The notes under the pieces: model-generated
What the model saw: only the letters and a program-made list of their open reading frames with translations
What the model was told of the DNA's origin: nothing
Databases searched by the model: none
Made by a program: the position numbers and the translations under genes
In this document: piece after piece, positions 27,031 through 36,373 of the stretch
Numbering within the stretch: position 1 is the stretch's first letter
Layout of the letters: each line of letters starts with the position of its first letter
Source: Proteiniphilum acetatigenes DSM 18083
Lineage (GTDB): Bacteria > Bacteroidota > Bacteroidia > Bacteroidales > Dysgonomonadaceae
Assembly: GCF_000380985.1 (NCBI RefSeq)
Contig: NZ_KB905707.1
Span: 1-64,000 of the forward strand
Length of the DNA: 64,000 nt
Direction: 5' to 3'

Positions 27031-27368
27031 AACTACAAAAGTACGAATTTTCGACGGAACGGAATAAAAAAACTGTCCCTCTTTGAAGGTGTCACGGTAA
27101 AGGGTGAATCAATGGTTTGCTTATATGGGTGTTAAGCAAGGGGGGACTGGGAGAGTATTCAGAATAATCGGGTGAAAAAGGGAAATTTAAGAAAAAATAG
27201 ATAACTTTGTCGGACTGACAATGTTTTTCCTATGAGTTTTGCCATCAGTTCAACCAAAGATCCTTCCGGGAAAAACAATCTGATGCGCTCGCTTTTACAG
27301 CCGTTTCGTATCAACCGGATTTCAGAATAAAAATTGATAACAGCACCCATTACGGATGATCAGTGATT
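27031..27368 (+). promoter_or_regulatory. Gap between helicase and sigma factor genes
   Basis: Contains TAACTTTG at 27202-27209, a good -7 box for the plus strand, 160 bases before the sigma gene. From 27232 a 32-codon ORF runs to 27330 (MSFAISSTKDPSGKNN...RINRISE); whether it is translated is unknown. For the minus strand TACTTTTG at 27036-27043 serves the helicase. Confidence 0.4.
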
Positions 27369-27941
27369 ATGAAAAAGAGTGACACCAATGATCCCGTTTT
27401 ATTATGGAATAGTTTCAGAAATGGGAACGATGATGCATATATTCTTATTTATAGGACATATGTCCGGGATTTATATTTTCAGGGACTTCAATTTACCAAA
27501 AATAAGGAAATCATTAAGGACTGTATACAAGATGTTTTCACCAAGTTATATAAATACCGTTCGAATTTAGGGGATACTGACAATATAAAATATTACCTCC
27601 TGACCTCCATGCGTAATCAGTTGCTCACCGCGATATCCAAAGAGAAAATATATATGGATGTTGAGAGGGAAGACACAAATGCAGGGAATCTGCCTGAAAA
27701 GAATATAGAAGACATCCTGATAGAACGGGAAGAGGATAGGGCCATGGGAGATAAAATCAACCTGGCCATGTCCCTTCTGACCGACAGGCAAAGAGAAGCA
27801 GTCCGTTACCGTTATATAGATTGTTTAACCCCTGAAGAAATATGCCGTCTGATGGATCTGAACTACCAGTCTTTGCAGAATATCCTTTCCCGGTCTTTAA
27901 AAAAAATTCGTCAACATTTGAAAAAAGATTCGTTGAAGTGA
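27369..27941 (+). CDS. ECF sigma-70 factor of the PUL
   Basis: A 190-residue ECF sigma factor of the Bacteroidetes FecI-like group. Sigma region 2 covers about residues 20-90 (AYILIYRTYVRDLYFQGLQF, KDCIQDVFTKLYKYR) and region 4 the C-terminus (LLTDRQREAVRYRYIDCLTPEEICRLMDLNYQSLQNILSRSLK), with its helix-turn-helix for -35 recognition. ATG at 27369 is chosen over GTG at 27363. The FecR-type anti-sigma gene follows 46 bases later, and an STN-domain SusC is two genes on, the standard arrangement for substrate-induced expression of a polysaccharide utilisation locus. Confidence 0.92.
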   Translation: MKKSDTNDPVLLWNSFRNGNDDAYILIYRTYVRDLYFQGLQFTKNKEIIKDCIQDVFTKLYKYRSNLGDTDNIKYYLLTSMRNQLLTAISKEKIYMDVEREDTNAGNLPEKNIEDILIEREEDRAMGDKINLAMSLLTDRQREAVRYRYIDCLTPEEICRLMDLNYQSLQNILSRSLKKIRQHLKKDSLK

Positions 27942-27987
27942 GTATTAAAAAATAAACCCGAAGTTATATATATAACGTTCATGTAAT

Positions 27988-29169
27988 ATGCTTTATTCAG
28001 ATCACAAGAACAAATACGTAAACTATAGGTCCGAAGAGTTTCTGTCAGATACTTTTTTTATACGCTCAATGAAGGAACCGACGGAAGAATCCGAGAATTT
28101 CTGGTCCGAATTCACGAAAAGGAATCCGTCCAATATAGGGGAATTCATTCAGGCAAAACAAATACTTCTTGCGATCAGGGATGACGAAAGCCGGATGTTG
28201 CCTGACGAAGAGGTGGATCAGCTGCTAGATCGGATCATGGATATAAACCTCGGGCGGACAAATAAAAAAAGGCGGGTTGTACGCTATTGGATGGGGGTTG
28301 CGGCTGGTATTGCTGCATGCGTTATTGCCGTAATAATGATAGTTCAAGAGCCCGGACCATTGACCCTCGGGCAGGATAAAATATTGTCATACGTGGAAAA
28401 AAACAAAACAATTAATCTGGATGATACGACAGTCAAACTGATTATTTCTGATCAGAAAATAATTGTCACCGAAGAAGTTGAACCTGTCATTGCCTACGAT
28501 TCGAAAGAGATAAAATTAGCGACGACAGAAATTTCCAAGGCCGAATCGGCAGAATATAACCAGTTGATTGTCCCATATGGAAAAAGATCAAGACTTACAT
28601 TGTCCGATGGTACCAAAATATGGGTAAATGCGGGAACCCACCTTACTTATCCTGTTGAATTCACGGATACGAGGCGAGAGATCTATGTAAGCGGAGAAGT
28701 CTTTCTGGATATTGCCCACGATACGGATCGCCCTTTCATTGTAAAAACGGATAACTTTGATATCCGGGTTTTGGGTACGAAGTTCAATGTCTCCACGTAT
28801 GAGAATGAAATCAATAACGTTGTGTTGGTCTCCGGGTCGGTAAAAATATCCCAATCGGGCAAACGGCAGGATGTTTTCCTGCAACCGAATGAAATGTTTG
28901 AGCTTCACGAGGGGCAGTCCATGAAAAAACAGGTCAATGCCGAATATTATACATCATGGATCAACGGGTTATATATCGTTGATAATGAAAAGCTCGAGGT
29001 CGTCCTGAAACGCCTTTCGAAGTACTATGGAAAGAAAATAGCGTGCAGCCCTGAAACCGGACAGTTACGGTGCTCGGGAAAACTTGATTTAAAAGAAAGT
29101 TTAAATGATATTTTAGATAATCTCAACCTGAAATATACATCCGGTAATAATACCTATAAAATTTATTAA
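27988..29169 (+). CDS. FecR-family anti-sigma factor
   Basis: A 393-residue inner-membrane anti-sigma factor. The cytoplasmic N-terminus (1-100) should hold the sigma factor; one membrane helix follows (WMGVAAGIAACVIAVIMIVQ, 101-120); the periplasmic FecR domain spans about 195-300 (YNQLIVPYGKRSRLTLSDG, WVNAGTHLTYPVEF, VLGTKFNVSTY); the C-terminus (LEVVLKRLSKYYGKKI onward) is a DUF4974/STN-like domain. Signal flow is SusC STN domain to FecR to sigma. It is cotranscribed with the sigma gene. Confidence 0.92.
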   Translation: MLYSDHKNKYVNYRSEEFLSDTFFIRSMKEPTEESENFWSEFTKRNPSNIGEFIQAKQILLAIRDDESRMLPDEEVDQLLDRIMDINLGRTNKKRRVVRYWMGVAAGIAACVIAVIMIVQEPGPLTLGQDKILSYVEKNKTINLDDTTVKLIISDQKIIVTEEVEPVIAYDSKEIKLATTEISKAESAEYNQLIVPYGKRSRLTLSDGTKIWVNAGTHLTYPVEFTDTRREIYVSGEVFLDIAHDTDRPFIVKTDNFDIRVLGTKFNVSTYENEINNVVLVSGSVKISQSGKRQDVFLQPNEMFELHEGQSMKKQVNAEYYTSWINGLYIVDNEKLEVVLKRLSKYYGKKIACSPETGQLRCSGKLDLKESLNDILDNLNLKYTSGNNTYKIY

Positions 29170-29512
29170 TCCGGATGCCATACGGTCCTATATATAATAA
29201 CACTATAAAAAATTAAATAATGAAAATGAAAAGCCCCTCTTAAATCTCATTGATTTTCAGAATACTGACTTTTCTCTGAAAGAAATCTGAACCGGATTTT
29301 TACCGATATTCTGCCGGATTAAAGATCATCTGCATGATCCGGCCATGAGAGATGTATGCTTTTTTATATGAAAAATTTCTTTAATTGTATAGCATAAGGA
29401 ACATTCATTCCATGAATAAATAATCATTTAAAGGAAGTCGGCGATTTCGCTTCGCTCAATTATCTACGACATCTTTATTTAACGTTAGTAAAAAAATATT
29501 AATTTAAATCAT
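29170..29512 (+). other. Gap between anti-sigma and first GH105 gene
   Basis: No gene seen. CCGGAT (29314-29319) can pair with ATCCGG (29337-29342), and inside it GATCAT-CTGC-ATGATC (29324-29339) can form a competing stem; TTTTTT follows at about 29360. This may be a terminator or attenuator for the sigma/anti-sigma transcript. No TAnnTTTG box was found before the GH105 gene, which fits expression from a PUL-specific ECF sigma factor. Confidence 0.4.
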
Positions 29513-30694
29513 ATGAAAAAAAGAATTTTAATTGCTGTGACCCTCTTTTCTTTTTATACTGTTTCCCATTTATATGGCTGCTCGTCAGATCATCCGGCTG
29601 AGAGCGGGAATACAGGAAAAATAACGCCGGAGAGTTACGATTTAACAAATTTTCCCCAGGGAGCCGATCCTAAGGCAATCGGTGTAAGACTCTCCGAACG
29701 ATATATTCGTACCATCGATACCCAAAACCCCCGTGTGAACTATCCCTATGTGTGTACCTGGTTGGGCGCTTTCCGGTTTACACAGACTATCAGCGACGAT
29801 CAGTTATATAACAGGCTGCTTGAAAGATATGACAATATCTTTTTTTCTTCAGAATCGAATAACCTGTACCCCGCTCCAAACCATGTGGATAATAATGTAT
29901 TCGGATCGGTTCCGCTGGAAATATATAAAACAAAGAAAGAAGATAAATACCTTGAACTGGGATTGATGTACGCGGATACGCAGTGGGAACTGCCGCCGGA
30001 TCCCAAGGAATCGCAAAAAAACTGGCACGATCAGGGTTATTCCTGGCAGACACGTATATGGATTGACGATATGTATATGATCACAACTGTTCAGTCACAG
30101 GCATACCTGGTCACCGGAGACAGGAAATATATTGACAGAACGGCACGGGAAATGGCAATGTATCTCGACCGGATACAACGACCTAACGGACTGTTTTATC
30201 ATACTCCCGATGTGCCATTCTTCTGGGGCCGAGGAAACGGATGGATGGCCGTAGGGATGGCGGATTTATTGAGGGTGCTGCCGAAAGATAATCCCGACAG
30301 GGAAAAAATCGAAAAAGCCTATAGATTAATGATGCAGACCTTACTCAAATATCAAGCGAATGACGGGATGTGGCGCCAGCTCATAGACGATTTTTCATCA
30401 TGGAAGGAAACGTCATGTACCGCCATGTTTACCTATGCGATGATTGTCGGGGTAAAGAATGGCTGGCTCGATGAAAAAACATACGGTGCGGCTGCCCGTA
30501 AGGGATGGCTTGCGCTCTTAACCTATCTGAATGAGGACGATAATATCAAAAATGTTTGTGAGGGCACAAATGCCAAAAACGACCATCAATATTACCTTGA
30601 CCGCAAACGAAATACCGGCGACCTGCATGGCCAGGCACCCCTCCTTTGGTGTGCGGATGCTTTGTGCCGCGATAGGGAAACGACAAAAAAATAA
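29513..30694 (+). CDS. GH105 unsaturated glycosyl-uronate hydrolase, lipoprotein
   Basis: A 393-residue glycoside hydrolase family 105 enzyme. GH105 removes the 4,5-unsaturated uronic acid left on oligosaccharides by pectate or rhamnogalacturonan lyases. The signal peptide ends in a lipobox (HLYGC, Cys23), so it is membrane-anchored. The alpha6/alpha6-barrel signatures are VCTWLGAFRFT, PNHVDNNVFG, ADTQWELPPDP, the acidic RIWIDDMYMI (181-190) holding the catalytic Asp, and PFFWGRGNGWMAVGMADLL. A paralogue at 37917 shares all of them. Its place between fecR and the STN-susC is unusual. Confidence 0.9.
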   Translation: MKKRILIAVTLFSFYTVSHLYGCSSDHPAESGNTGKITPESYDLTNFPQGADPKAIGVRLSERYIRTIDTQNPRVNYPYVCTWLGAFRFTQTISDDQLYNRLLERYDNIFFSSESNNLYPAPNHVDNNVFGSVPLEIYKTKKEDKYLELGLMYADTQWELPPDPKESQKNWHDQGYSWQTRIWIDDMYMITTVQSQAYLVTGDRKYIDRTAREMAMYLDRIQRPNGLFYHTPDVPFFWGRGNGWMAVGMADLLRVLPKDNPDREKIEKAYRLMMQTLLKYQANDGMWRQLIDDFSSWKETSCTAMFTYAMIVGVKNGWLDEKTYGAAARKGWLALLTYLNEDDNIKNVCEGTNAKNDHQYYLDRKRNTGDLHGQAPLLWCADALCRDRETTKK

Positions 30695-30772
30695 CGATTC
30701 AGAAAAGAACAGATTCACTTTATTTAAAAACAGATAGCCTATGGAAAGATACCCCGAACATTAAAAAAAATA

Positions 30773-30807
30773 ACCGGACGGCACTCTCACATACCGCCCG
30801 GTCCGGT
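30773..30807 (+). terminator. Hairpin between GH105 and susC
   Basis: ACCGGAC (30773-30779) pairs with GTCCGGT (30801-30807); the inner bases can extend it with a bulge. Only a short TTT follows, so it may act as an attenuator or mRNA processing site rather than a full terminator. Confidence 0.45.
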
Positions 30808-30857
30808 TTCAACAAGTTAACGATTTTTATAACAATATTAAAACCATTTACAAATGT

Positions 30858-33800
30858 ATGAAAAATTTCGATAAGTATGGTATTAGCCATATCATTAATA
30901 TTCAGCTGTTACGGAGGATGAAAATAGCAACTATACTCTTATTGACATGTGTCGGTATCTGTGGAGCTGCCAACAGCTATTCACAAGACAAGGAACTCTC
31001 TTTAAACCTGGAAGAAAAAACCGTCAAAGAAGTCTTTGCGGAAATAGAGAAGAACAGTGAATTTATATTTTTTTATTTCCATGATGATGTGGATCTGGAT
31101 AGAAAGGTTACAGTGAATGTGAAAGAGAAGAAGATCAATGAAATACTGGATCAGATTTTCAGATCAACCGATACAGGTTACTTGATCAAAGACAGACAGA
31201 TCTACCTGTCCAAAAAGCACCCGCAGATAAGGCAAAGTGGAAAAAAACGCATCACCGGTACCGTCACCGATGCCAACGGCGATCCCATGATCGGGGCGAA
31301 CGTGTCGGTCAGGAACACGACAAATGGTACCGTCACCAATATAGACGGATTGTATGTAATCGATGCCAATGATACGGATATTCTTGTATTCAACTATATT
31401 GGTTTTCTCACCCAGGAAGTCCGTATAGGGGACCGGAATGTATTGAACATAACGCTTCAGGAAGACGAACAGATGCTCGAAGAAGTGGTGGTTGTCGGTT
31501 ACGGGCAACAGAGCAAATCGAGTGTGGTGAGCTCTGTAAGTACGGTCACTTCAAAAGAATTGTCCGTGCCCACCAGTAATCTTACGAATAACCTGGCAGG
31601 CCAGCTTGCCGGACTGATCAGTATCCAGCGCTCCGGGGAACCCGGTCGTGATGACGCGGAATTCTGGATACGGGGTATCAGCACATTCAAAGGGGGAACC
31701 AATCCGCTTGTGTTAGTCGATGGGATTCCCAGGGCAATCAGTAACATTGAGCCTGATGAAATAGAAACGTTCAGCCTGTTGAAAGATGCCGCGGCCACAG
31801 CGGTATACGGAGCCGAAGGAGCGAACGGCGTTATCCTGATCACTTCCAAACGCGGAAATATCTCAAAACCGAGGATCTCTTTTCGCGGCGAATATTCGGT
31901 TTCCCAACCGACCCGCCTGCCTGAATTCGTCGATTCGTGGGATTATATCGAACTGGCCAATGAAGCCAACTTCAATGACGGGGAGAACCCTTATAAATAT
32001 CCGGAGGAAATAGAAAGATACCGTAACAGGGTCGACAATGACCTGTACCCGAACAGTAAATGGATGGATGAGTTACTGGCCAATAATTATTCCAACCAGC
32101 GGTATACCCTGAATTTCAGGGGTGGGGCGGAGAATGCCAAGTACTTCGTGTCAATGGCCTATTTCCAGCAGGAGGGGATCTTCAAGCAAAATCCGATGGA
32201 AAAGTATAAAGGCGACTTCGGGTTTGAGCGGTATAATCTCAGGAGCAATATCGATTTGAATGTAACGAAATCGACCCTTCTGAGCATTGACCTAAGCGGG
32301 CAGTATGTCAATCGCACGACATCCAACCGGTCGCCCGGCGATATCTTCAGATTCATGTTGCATACCCCGCCCCATTTGTTCCCTCCTGTTTACAGCGACG
32401 GCACGCTTGCCACTTATCTTACCCAGAGTGACGGCAATAACAGGAATCCGTATAATATGCTGATGAACCAGGGATACAGGAAAATGTGGGGGACAATGAT
32501 CCAATCGAATATCGGTTTAAACCAGGATCTTAGCTTTGTTACTCCAGGATTGAAATTTAACGGGAAAGTCAGTCTGGATTATGACGGAAATTTCCAGACC
32601 TTAAGAAATCACTGGCCCAGCTTGTTCAATGCCATCGGGCGTGATGAAGACGGAACCCTGATTTTCGCGACATCGGAATCCGGTTCTCCTGAGCTGAAAG
32701 ATCCTGAAACGCAACCAAGCGTATCGTACCGCAGGATCTATATAGAAGGTTCATTCAATTACTTACGCACCTTTCAGGAGAAACATACGGTAGGAGGTAT
32801 GCTCCTGTATATGCAGAAAGAAACGCAGGCATCGGATGTGGTTCTTCCGTTCAGGAAGCAGGGGATGGTAGGCCGTGCGACTTATTCGTACGACGACCGG
32901 TATTTTATAGAGGGTAACTTCGGATATACCGGCAGTGAAACCTTTGCCAAAGGCAAAAAATTCGGATTCTTCCCTGCCGTGGGATTGAGCTATTATATTT
33001 CGAACGAAAAATTCTATCCTGCAGCATTGAGCAATATCATGAACAAGGCGAAGATAAGGCTTTCTTACGGACGTACGGGAAATGACGATACCGGAAGCGC
33101 CCGTTTCCTTTACCGCGCTACATTTCAGATGGATGCAGGCGGTTTCAATCAGGGAATAGGTTCCAACGGCGGCACCAATGGACTGGGAGACGGGATCAAG
33201 GATATCCGGTTCGTGAATAACAATATCCAATGGGAAATTGAGAATAAAAGAAATGTGGGTGTCGATCTTGGATTCATGAACAACCGGATCGAACTGACCG
33301 CCGATTATTTCAATAACAGGAGGGAGAATATACTGATGGAGCGGAACACCATTCCCGGTGTAGCCGGGTTCCACGCAAGGCCCTGGGAAAATTTCGGGAT
33401 TGTGGATAACCGGGGTGTGGATGCCAGTCTGAATGTCCGCCAGGATTGGGGACCGGTAAAAGTAAGCATGAGAGGTACCTTCACTTTTGCACGGAATAAA
33501 ATTATCGAATACGATGAATTGCCGAAGGAATATCCGTGGCAGGCCGTCACCGGCACAAGAGTGGGAGACCATGAGTTGTATATTGCTGAAAGGCTGTACA
33601 CGGAAGACGATTTCATAAAAACACAAAAAGCGAATGGTACTTATACATACGAACTGAAACCCGGATTACCCGAAGTCACGTTGGAAGGTATCCTAGGTCC
33701 CGGTGATATCAAATACAGGGATATCAATAATGACGGCAGGATCGACAACTTTGACAAGGTAAGAGGAGTCGGTCATCCTTACAATCCGGAAATAAACTAT

Positions 33801-34286
33801 GGCTTCGGGATAAATGTCGAGTACAAAGGATTTTATGTAAGTACTTTTTTCCAGGGGACAGGTAATTCATCTATCCTTCTGGCAAGCGGCAACAACACCT
33901 TCTGGCCTTTCAACTGGGGAATCGAAAAATCAAATATCCGTAAAGAGTTCCTCGACAGTCGGTGGACAGCCGACAATCCAAGCCAGGATGTGATCATGCC
34001 GAGATTACACGTAGGCTATGCTAAAAATGTGAACAAGGAACCCAGTACGTGGTGGTTGAGAAACGGAAGTTTCCTTCGTTTCAAGAATCTTGAAGTAGGC
34101 TATAACATCCCAAAGCAATATACGCAGCAGTTACTGTTGAATGGCGCCAGGGTATACCTCCAGGGGTATAATATGTATGTATGGGATGATGTGAAATATT
34201 GGGATCCGGAACTCGGTAACCAGAACGGGGGAAATAGTTATCCGCTGCCCCGAACGTTTACGTTGGGGGTTGAATTAAATTTTTAA
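30858..34286 (+). CDS. SusC-family TonB receptor with STN signalling domain (PUL)
   Basis: A 1142-residue outer-membrane transporter-transducer. Order: long N-terminus with signal segment (MKIATILLLTCVGICGAANSYS), STN domain about 45-120 (LEEKTVKEVFAEIEKNSEFI, VNEKKINEILDQIF-like pattern), CarboxypepD_reg domain about 131-201, TonB-box region EEVVVVGYG (208-216), plug with LVDGIPRAIS and the AVYGAEGANGVILITSK motif, and a barrel ending LGVELNF. The STN domain should contact the FecR anti-sigma factor at 27988, so import of the ligand induces the locus. The SusD partner starts about 210 bases downstream, across a gap with a hairpin and decoy starts. Confidence 0.95.
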   Translation: MKNFDKYGISHIINIQLLRRMKIATILLLTCVGICGAANSYSQDKELSLNLEEKTVKEVFAEIEKNSEFIFFYFHDDVDLDRKVTVNVKEKKINEILDQIFRSTDTGYLIKDRQIYLSKKHPQIRQSGKKRITGTVTDANGDPMIGANVSVRNTTNGTVTNIDGLYVIDANDTDILVFNYIGFLTQEVRIGDRNVLNITLQEDEQMLEEVVVVGYGQQSKSSVVSSVSTVTSKELSVPTSNLTNNLAGQLAGLISIQRSGEPGRDDAEFWIRGISTFKGGTNPLVLVDGIPRAISNIEPDEIETFSLLKDAAATAVYGAEGANGVILITSKRGNISKPRISFRGEYSVSQPTRLPEFVDSWDYIELANEANFNDGENPYKYPEEIERYRNRVDNDLYPNSKWMDELLANNYSNQRYTLNFRGGAENAKYFVSMAYFQQEGIFKQNPMEKYKGDFGFERYNLRSNIDLNVTKSTLLSIDLSGQYVNRTTSNRSPGDIFRFMLHTPPHLFPPVYSDGTLATYLTQSDGNNRNPYNMLMNQGYRKMWGTMIQSNIGLNQDLSFVTPGLKFNGKVSLDYDGNFQTLRNHWPSLFNAIGRDEDGTLIFATSESGSPELKDPETQPSVSYRRIYIEGSFNYLRTFQEKHTVGGMLLYMQKETQASDVVLPFRKQGMVGRATYSYDDRYFIEGNFGYTGSETFAKGKKFGFFPAVGLSYYISNEKFYPAALSNIMNKAKIRLSYGRTGNDDTGSARFLYRATFQMDAGGFNQGIGSNGGTNGLGDGIKDIRFVNNNIQWEIENKRNVGVDLGFMNNRIELTADYFNNRRENILMERNTIPGVAGFHARPWENFGIVDNRGVDASLNVRQDWGPVKVSMRGTFTFARNKIIEYDELPKEYPWQAVTGTRVGDHELYIAERLYTEDDFIKTQKANGTYTYELKPGLPEVTLEGILGPGDIKYRDINNDGRIDNFDKVRGVGHPYNPEINYGFGINVEYKGFYVSTFFQGTGNSSILLASGNNTFWPFNWGIEKSNIRKEFLDSRWTADNPSQDVIMPRLHVGYAKNVNKEPSTWWLRNGSFLRFKNLEVGYNIPKQYTQQLLLNGARVYLQGYNMYVWDDVKYWDPELGNQNGGNSYPLPRTFTLGVELNF

Positions 34287-34316
34287 AAATAAAATAATCG
34301 TATGAAACCGACATGC

Positions 34317-34358
34317 TTAAGATAATCATTAAACACCCGAAGGGAATGATTATCTTAA
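34317..34358. repeat. 14-bp perfect hairpin in the susC-susD gap
   Basis: TTAAGATAATCATT (34317-34330) pairs with 34345-34358, loop of 14 bases, no T-run. It lies between two copies of AAATAAAATAATCGTATGAA (from about 34287 and 34393). Likely an mRNA processing or stability element that sets the susC to susD ratio; that role is inference. Confidence 0.7.
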
Positions 34359-34498
34359 ACATCAAAGGTTCCATACACATTGATGTAAACAAATAAAATA
34401 ATCGTATGAAACAACCATGATAAAAGATGAATAACCGGACGAATGATGAAATCGTCTTGGATCTTGATTCTTGACTCTTGGTTCTAAAATTTAATCGT

Positions 34499-36334
34499 AT
34501 GAAAATCAAATCAATAAAAATACTGATTATCGGCTTATTGGTCAGTTCTTTCAATTCTTGTTTGGATTATCTGGACGTATCTGACGAACTCTCGGGAGGA
34601 CTGTCCTCTTTCGATCAGGTCTTTAGCAATGTGGATTATACCAAGAGATGGTATGCAAATGTGTATAGTAATATGCCTAATTATTCCAGGTTTTGCAATG
34701 CGAATGGAATGGGTGGTATATGGAGCGCGTATACCGATGAGGTGTATAACCGGTGGGCAAATAATACAGGGCGGTATAACGACTGGAATGCAACGAACAA
34801 CACTTCGGAAAGGTGGGTCGAGTTATACCAGAGGATAAGGCAGGCGAATATATTCCTGGAAAAAGCCAAACCCATCGTAGAAGAAGGAGGTCCTAATGCA
34901 GCCACACTTACGCAGGCGGAGGTTGATCGATATAAGGCCAATGTGCGCTTTATGAGAGCATTGTATCATTTTTACCTGATGGAGTTAAATGGGCCGATAC
35001 CTGTTATTACCCAGTCTTTTACACTGGATGATGAGCTGGATATCCCCCGTAACTCATTGGATGAAGTCATTGATTTTATAGATACCGAGATCAAGGAAGC
35101 CATCCCGGGCATGGAGCAGGAACCTTACCATGATAATGAAAGTTTCAGGGCGGTACCTACCAAAGGAGTGGCCCTGGCTGTGCTTGCTAAATTATGGATG
35201 TATGCTGCCAGCCCGCTTTATAACGGCGAATATACGGAGGCTTTGCAGTTGCAGAATAAAGACGGTAAATACCTGTTCCCTGCCAAAGATGAAAGCAAAA
35301 AGCAGAAAGCGCTTGATGCGTGCAAGGCTTTCATCCACTATGCAGAAGAAAATAACAGGTACGAATTGTATAGAGTGATGTCTAACGGAGTTTTAGATCC
35401 TGATCAATCCGTTTACGGGGTTTTCCAGGAGTATAACAGGGAGATCATATGGGCTACTTCGGTCACCTCCTGGGGAGGTGCGGACGGAAACGATTATGAT
35501 ACCTTTACCACACCCCGCAGCGAGAGTAAGGGATTGGGAGATATAGCGGTTGTACAGGAACTGGTTGACGATTTTTATATGAAAGACGGGTTGCCGATCA
35601 AAAATACGTCTTTTTTGTCTAAGTCTCCATTGTACAGTGAAACCGGATTCGGCACATACAATGGAGTGGAGGTTTCCAATATGTATATCGACCGTGAGCC
35701 GCGCTTTTACAATACGGTCACCTTTTCCGGGAAAAGATGGCATATCAGTAATAAAGAAGTGCAGTTCTACAGAGGTGGGAACGCCGACAACAGGGTGGAA
35801 GGATCCCCGAGGACAGGGTATCTCCTCTATAAGAGGGTTAATCGTACCGTGCACATGGATTCCCCGGGAGTCAAGTCCAAGTTCAGACCTTCCATCATCT
35901 TCCGCCTGGCTGACTTTTACCTGTTATATGCCGAGGCATTGAATGAAGTCACCCCGTCCGATCCCGATGTATTGGAATATGTAAACCGTGTAAGGGAACG
36001 TGCCGGATTGCCGAAGCTGGAAGAACTCAACCCTGCTATAAAAGGAGACCAAAATTTACAACGGGAAGCCATCCGCAGGGAAAGGCGCATCGAGCTGGCA
36101 ACCGAAGGACAACGTTATTTCGACGTGCGGCGGTGGATGATCGCTGAAAACGCGCCGGGAGAAGGCGGACAGGGAGGAAACTTCCACGGCATGAACATGT
36201 ATGGGAACAAAACCACATTTCATACAAGAACGGTCATACATGACCGTAGCTTTAAAAGGAAAAATTATTTTGATCCCATACCTTACGCCGCCATTCAGAA
36301 AAGTGAGCAACTTGTTCAGAATCCGGGTTGGTAA
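34499..36334 (+). CDS. SusD-family surface glycan-binding lipoprotein (PUL)
   Basis: A 611-residue SusD homologue. Start at 34499 is chosen because it gives a normal signal peptide, MKIKSIKILIIGLLVSSFNSC, with the lipobox FNSC (Cys21); the longer in-frame reading begins with TTG inside a repeat. TPR-like SusD segments include RWVELYQRIRQANIFLEKAKPI and VRFMRALYHFYLMELNGPIP, and the C-terminus has RRERRIELATEGQRYFDVRRW and ends QNPGW. It forms the lid on the STN-SusC receptor and would bind the pectic ligand at the cell surface. Confidence 0.94.
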   Translation: MKIKSIKILIIGLLVSSFNSCLDYLDVSDELSGGLSSFDQVFSNVDYTKRWYANVYSNMPNYSRFCNANGMGGIWSAYTDEVYNRWANNTGRYNDWNATNNTSERWVELYQRIRQANIFLEKAKPIVEEGGPNAATLTQAEVDRYKANVRFMRALYHFYLMELNGPIPVITQSFTLDDELDIPRNSLDEVIDFIDTEIKEAIPGMEQEPYHDNESFRAVPTKGVALAVLAKLWMYAASPLYNGEYTEALQLQNKDGKYLFPAKDESKKQKALDACKAFIHYAEENNRYELYRVMSNGVLDPDQSVYGVFQEYNREIIWATSVTSWGGADGNDYDTFTTPRSESKGLGDIAVVQELVDDFYMKDGLPIKNTSFLSKSPLYSETGFGTYNGVEVSNMYIDREPRFYNTVTFSGKRWHISNKEVQFYRGGNADNRVEGSPRTGYLLYKRVNRTVHMDSPGVKSKFRPSIIFRLADFYLLYAEALNEVTPSDPDVLEYVNRVRERAGLPKLEELNPAIKGDQNLQREAIRRERRIELATEGQRYFDVRRWMIAENAPGEGGQGGNFHGMNMYGNKTTFHTRTVIHDRSFKRKNYFDPIPYAAIQKSEQLVQNPGW

Positions 36335-36373
36335 AATAAATGATAGATGATAATAACATAAAAACAGTGTGCT

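Noticed and set aside
32763-33626. 287-codon minus-strand ORF inside the PUL susC
   Set aside because: Antisense to the receptor barrel, with no recognisable domain.
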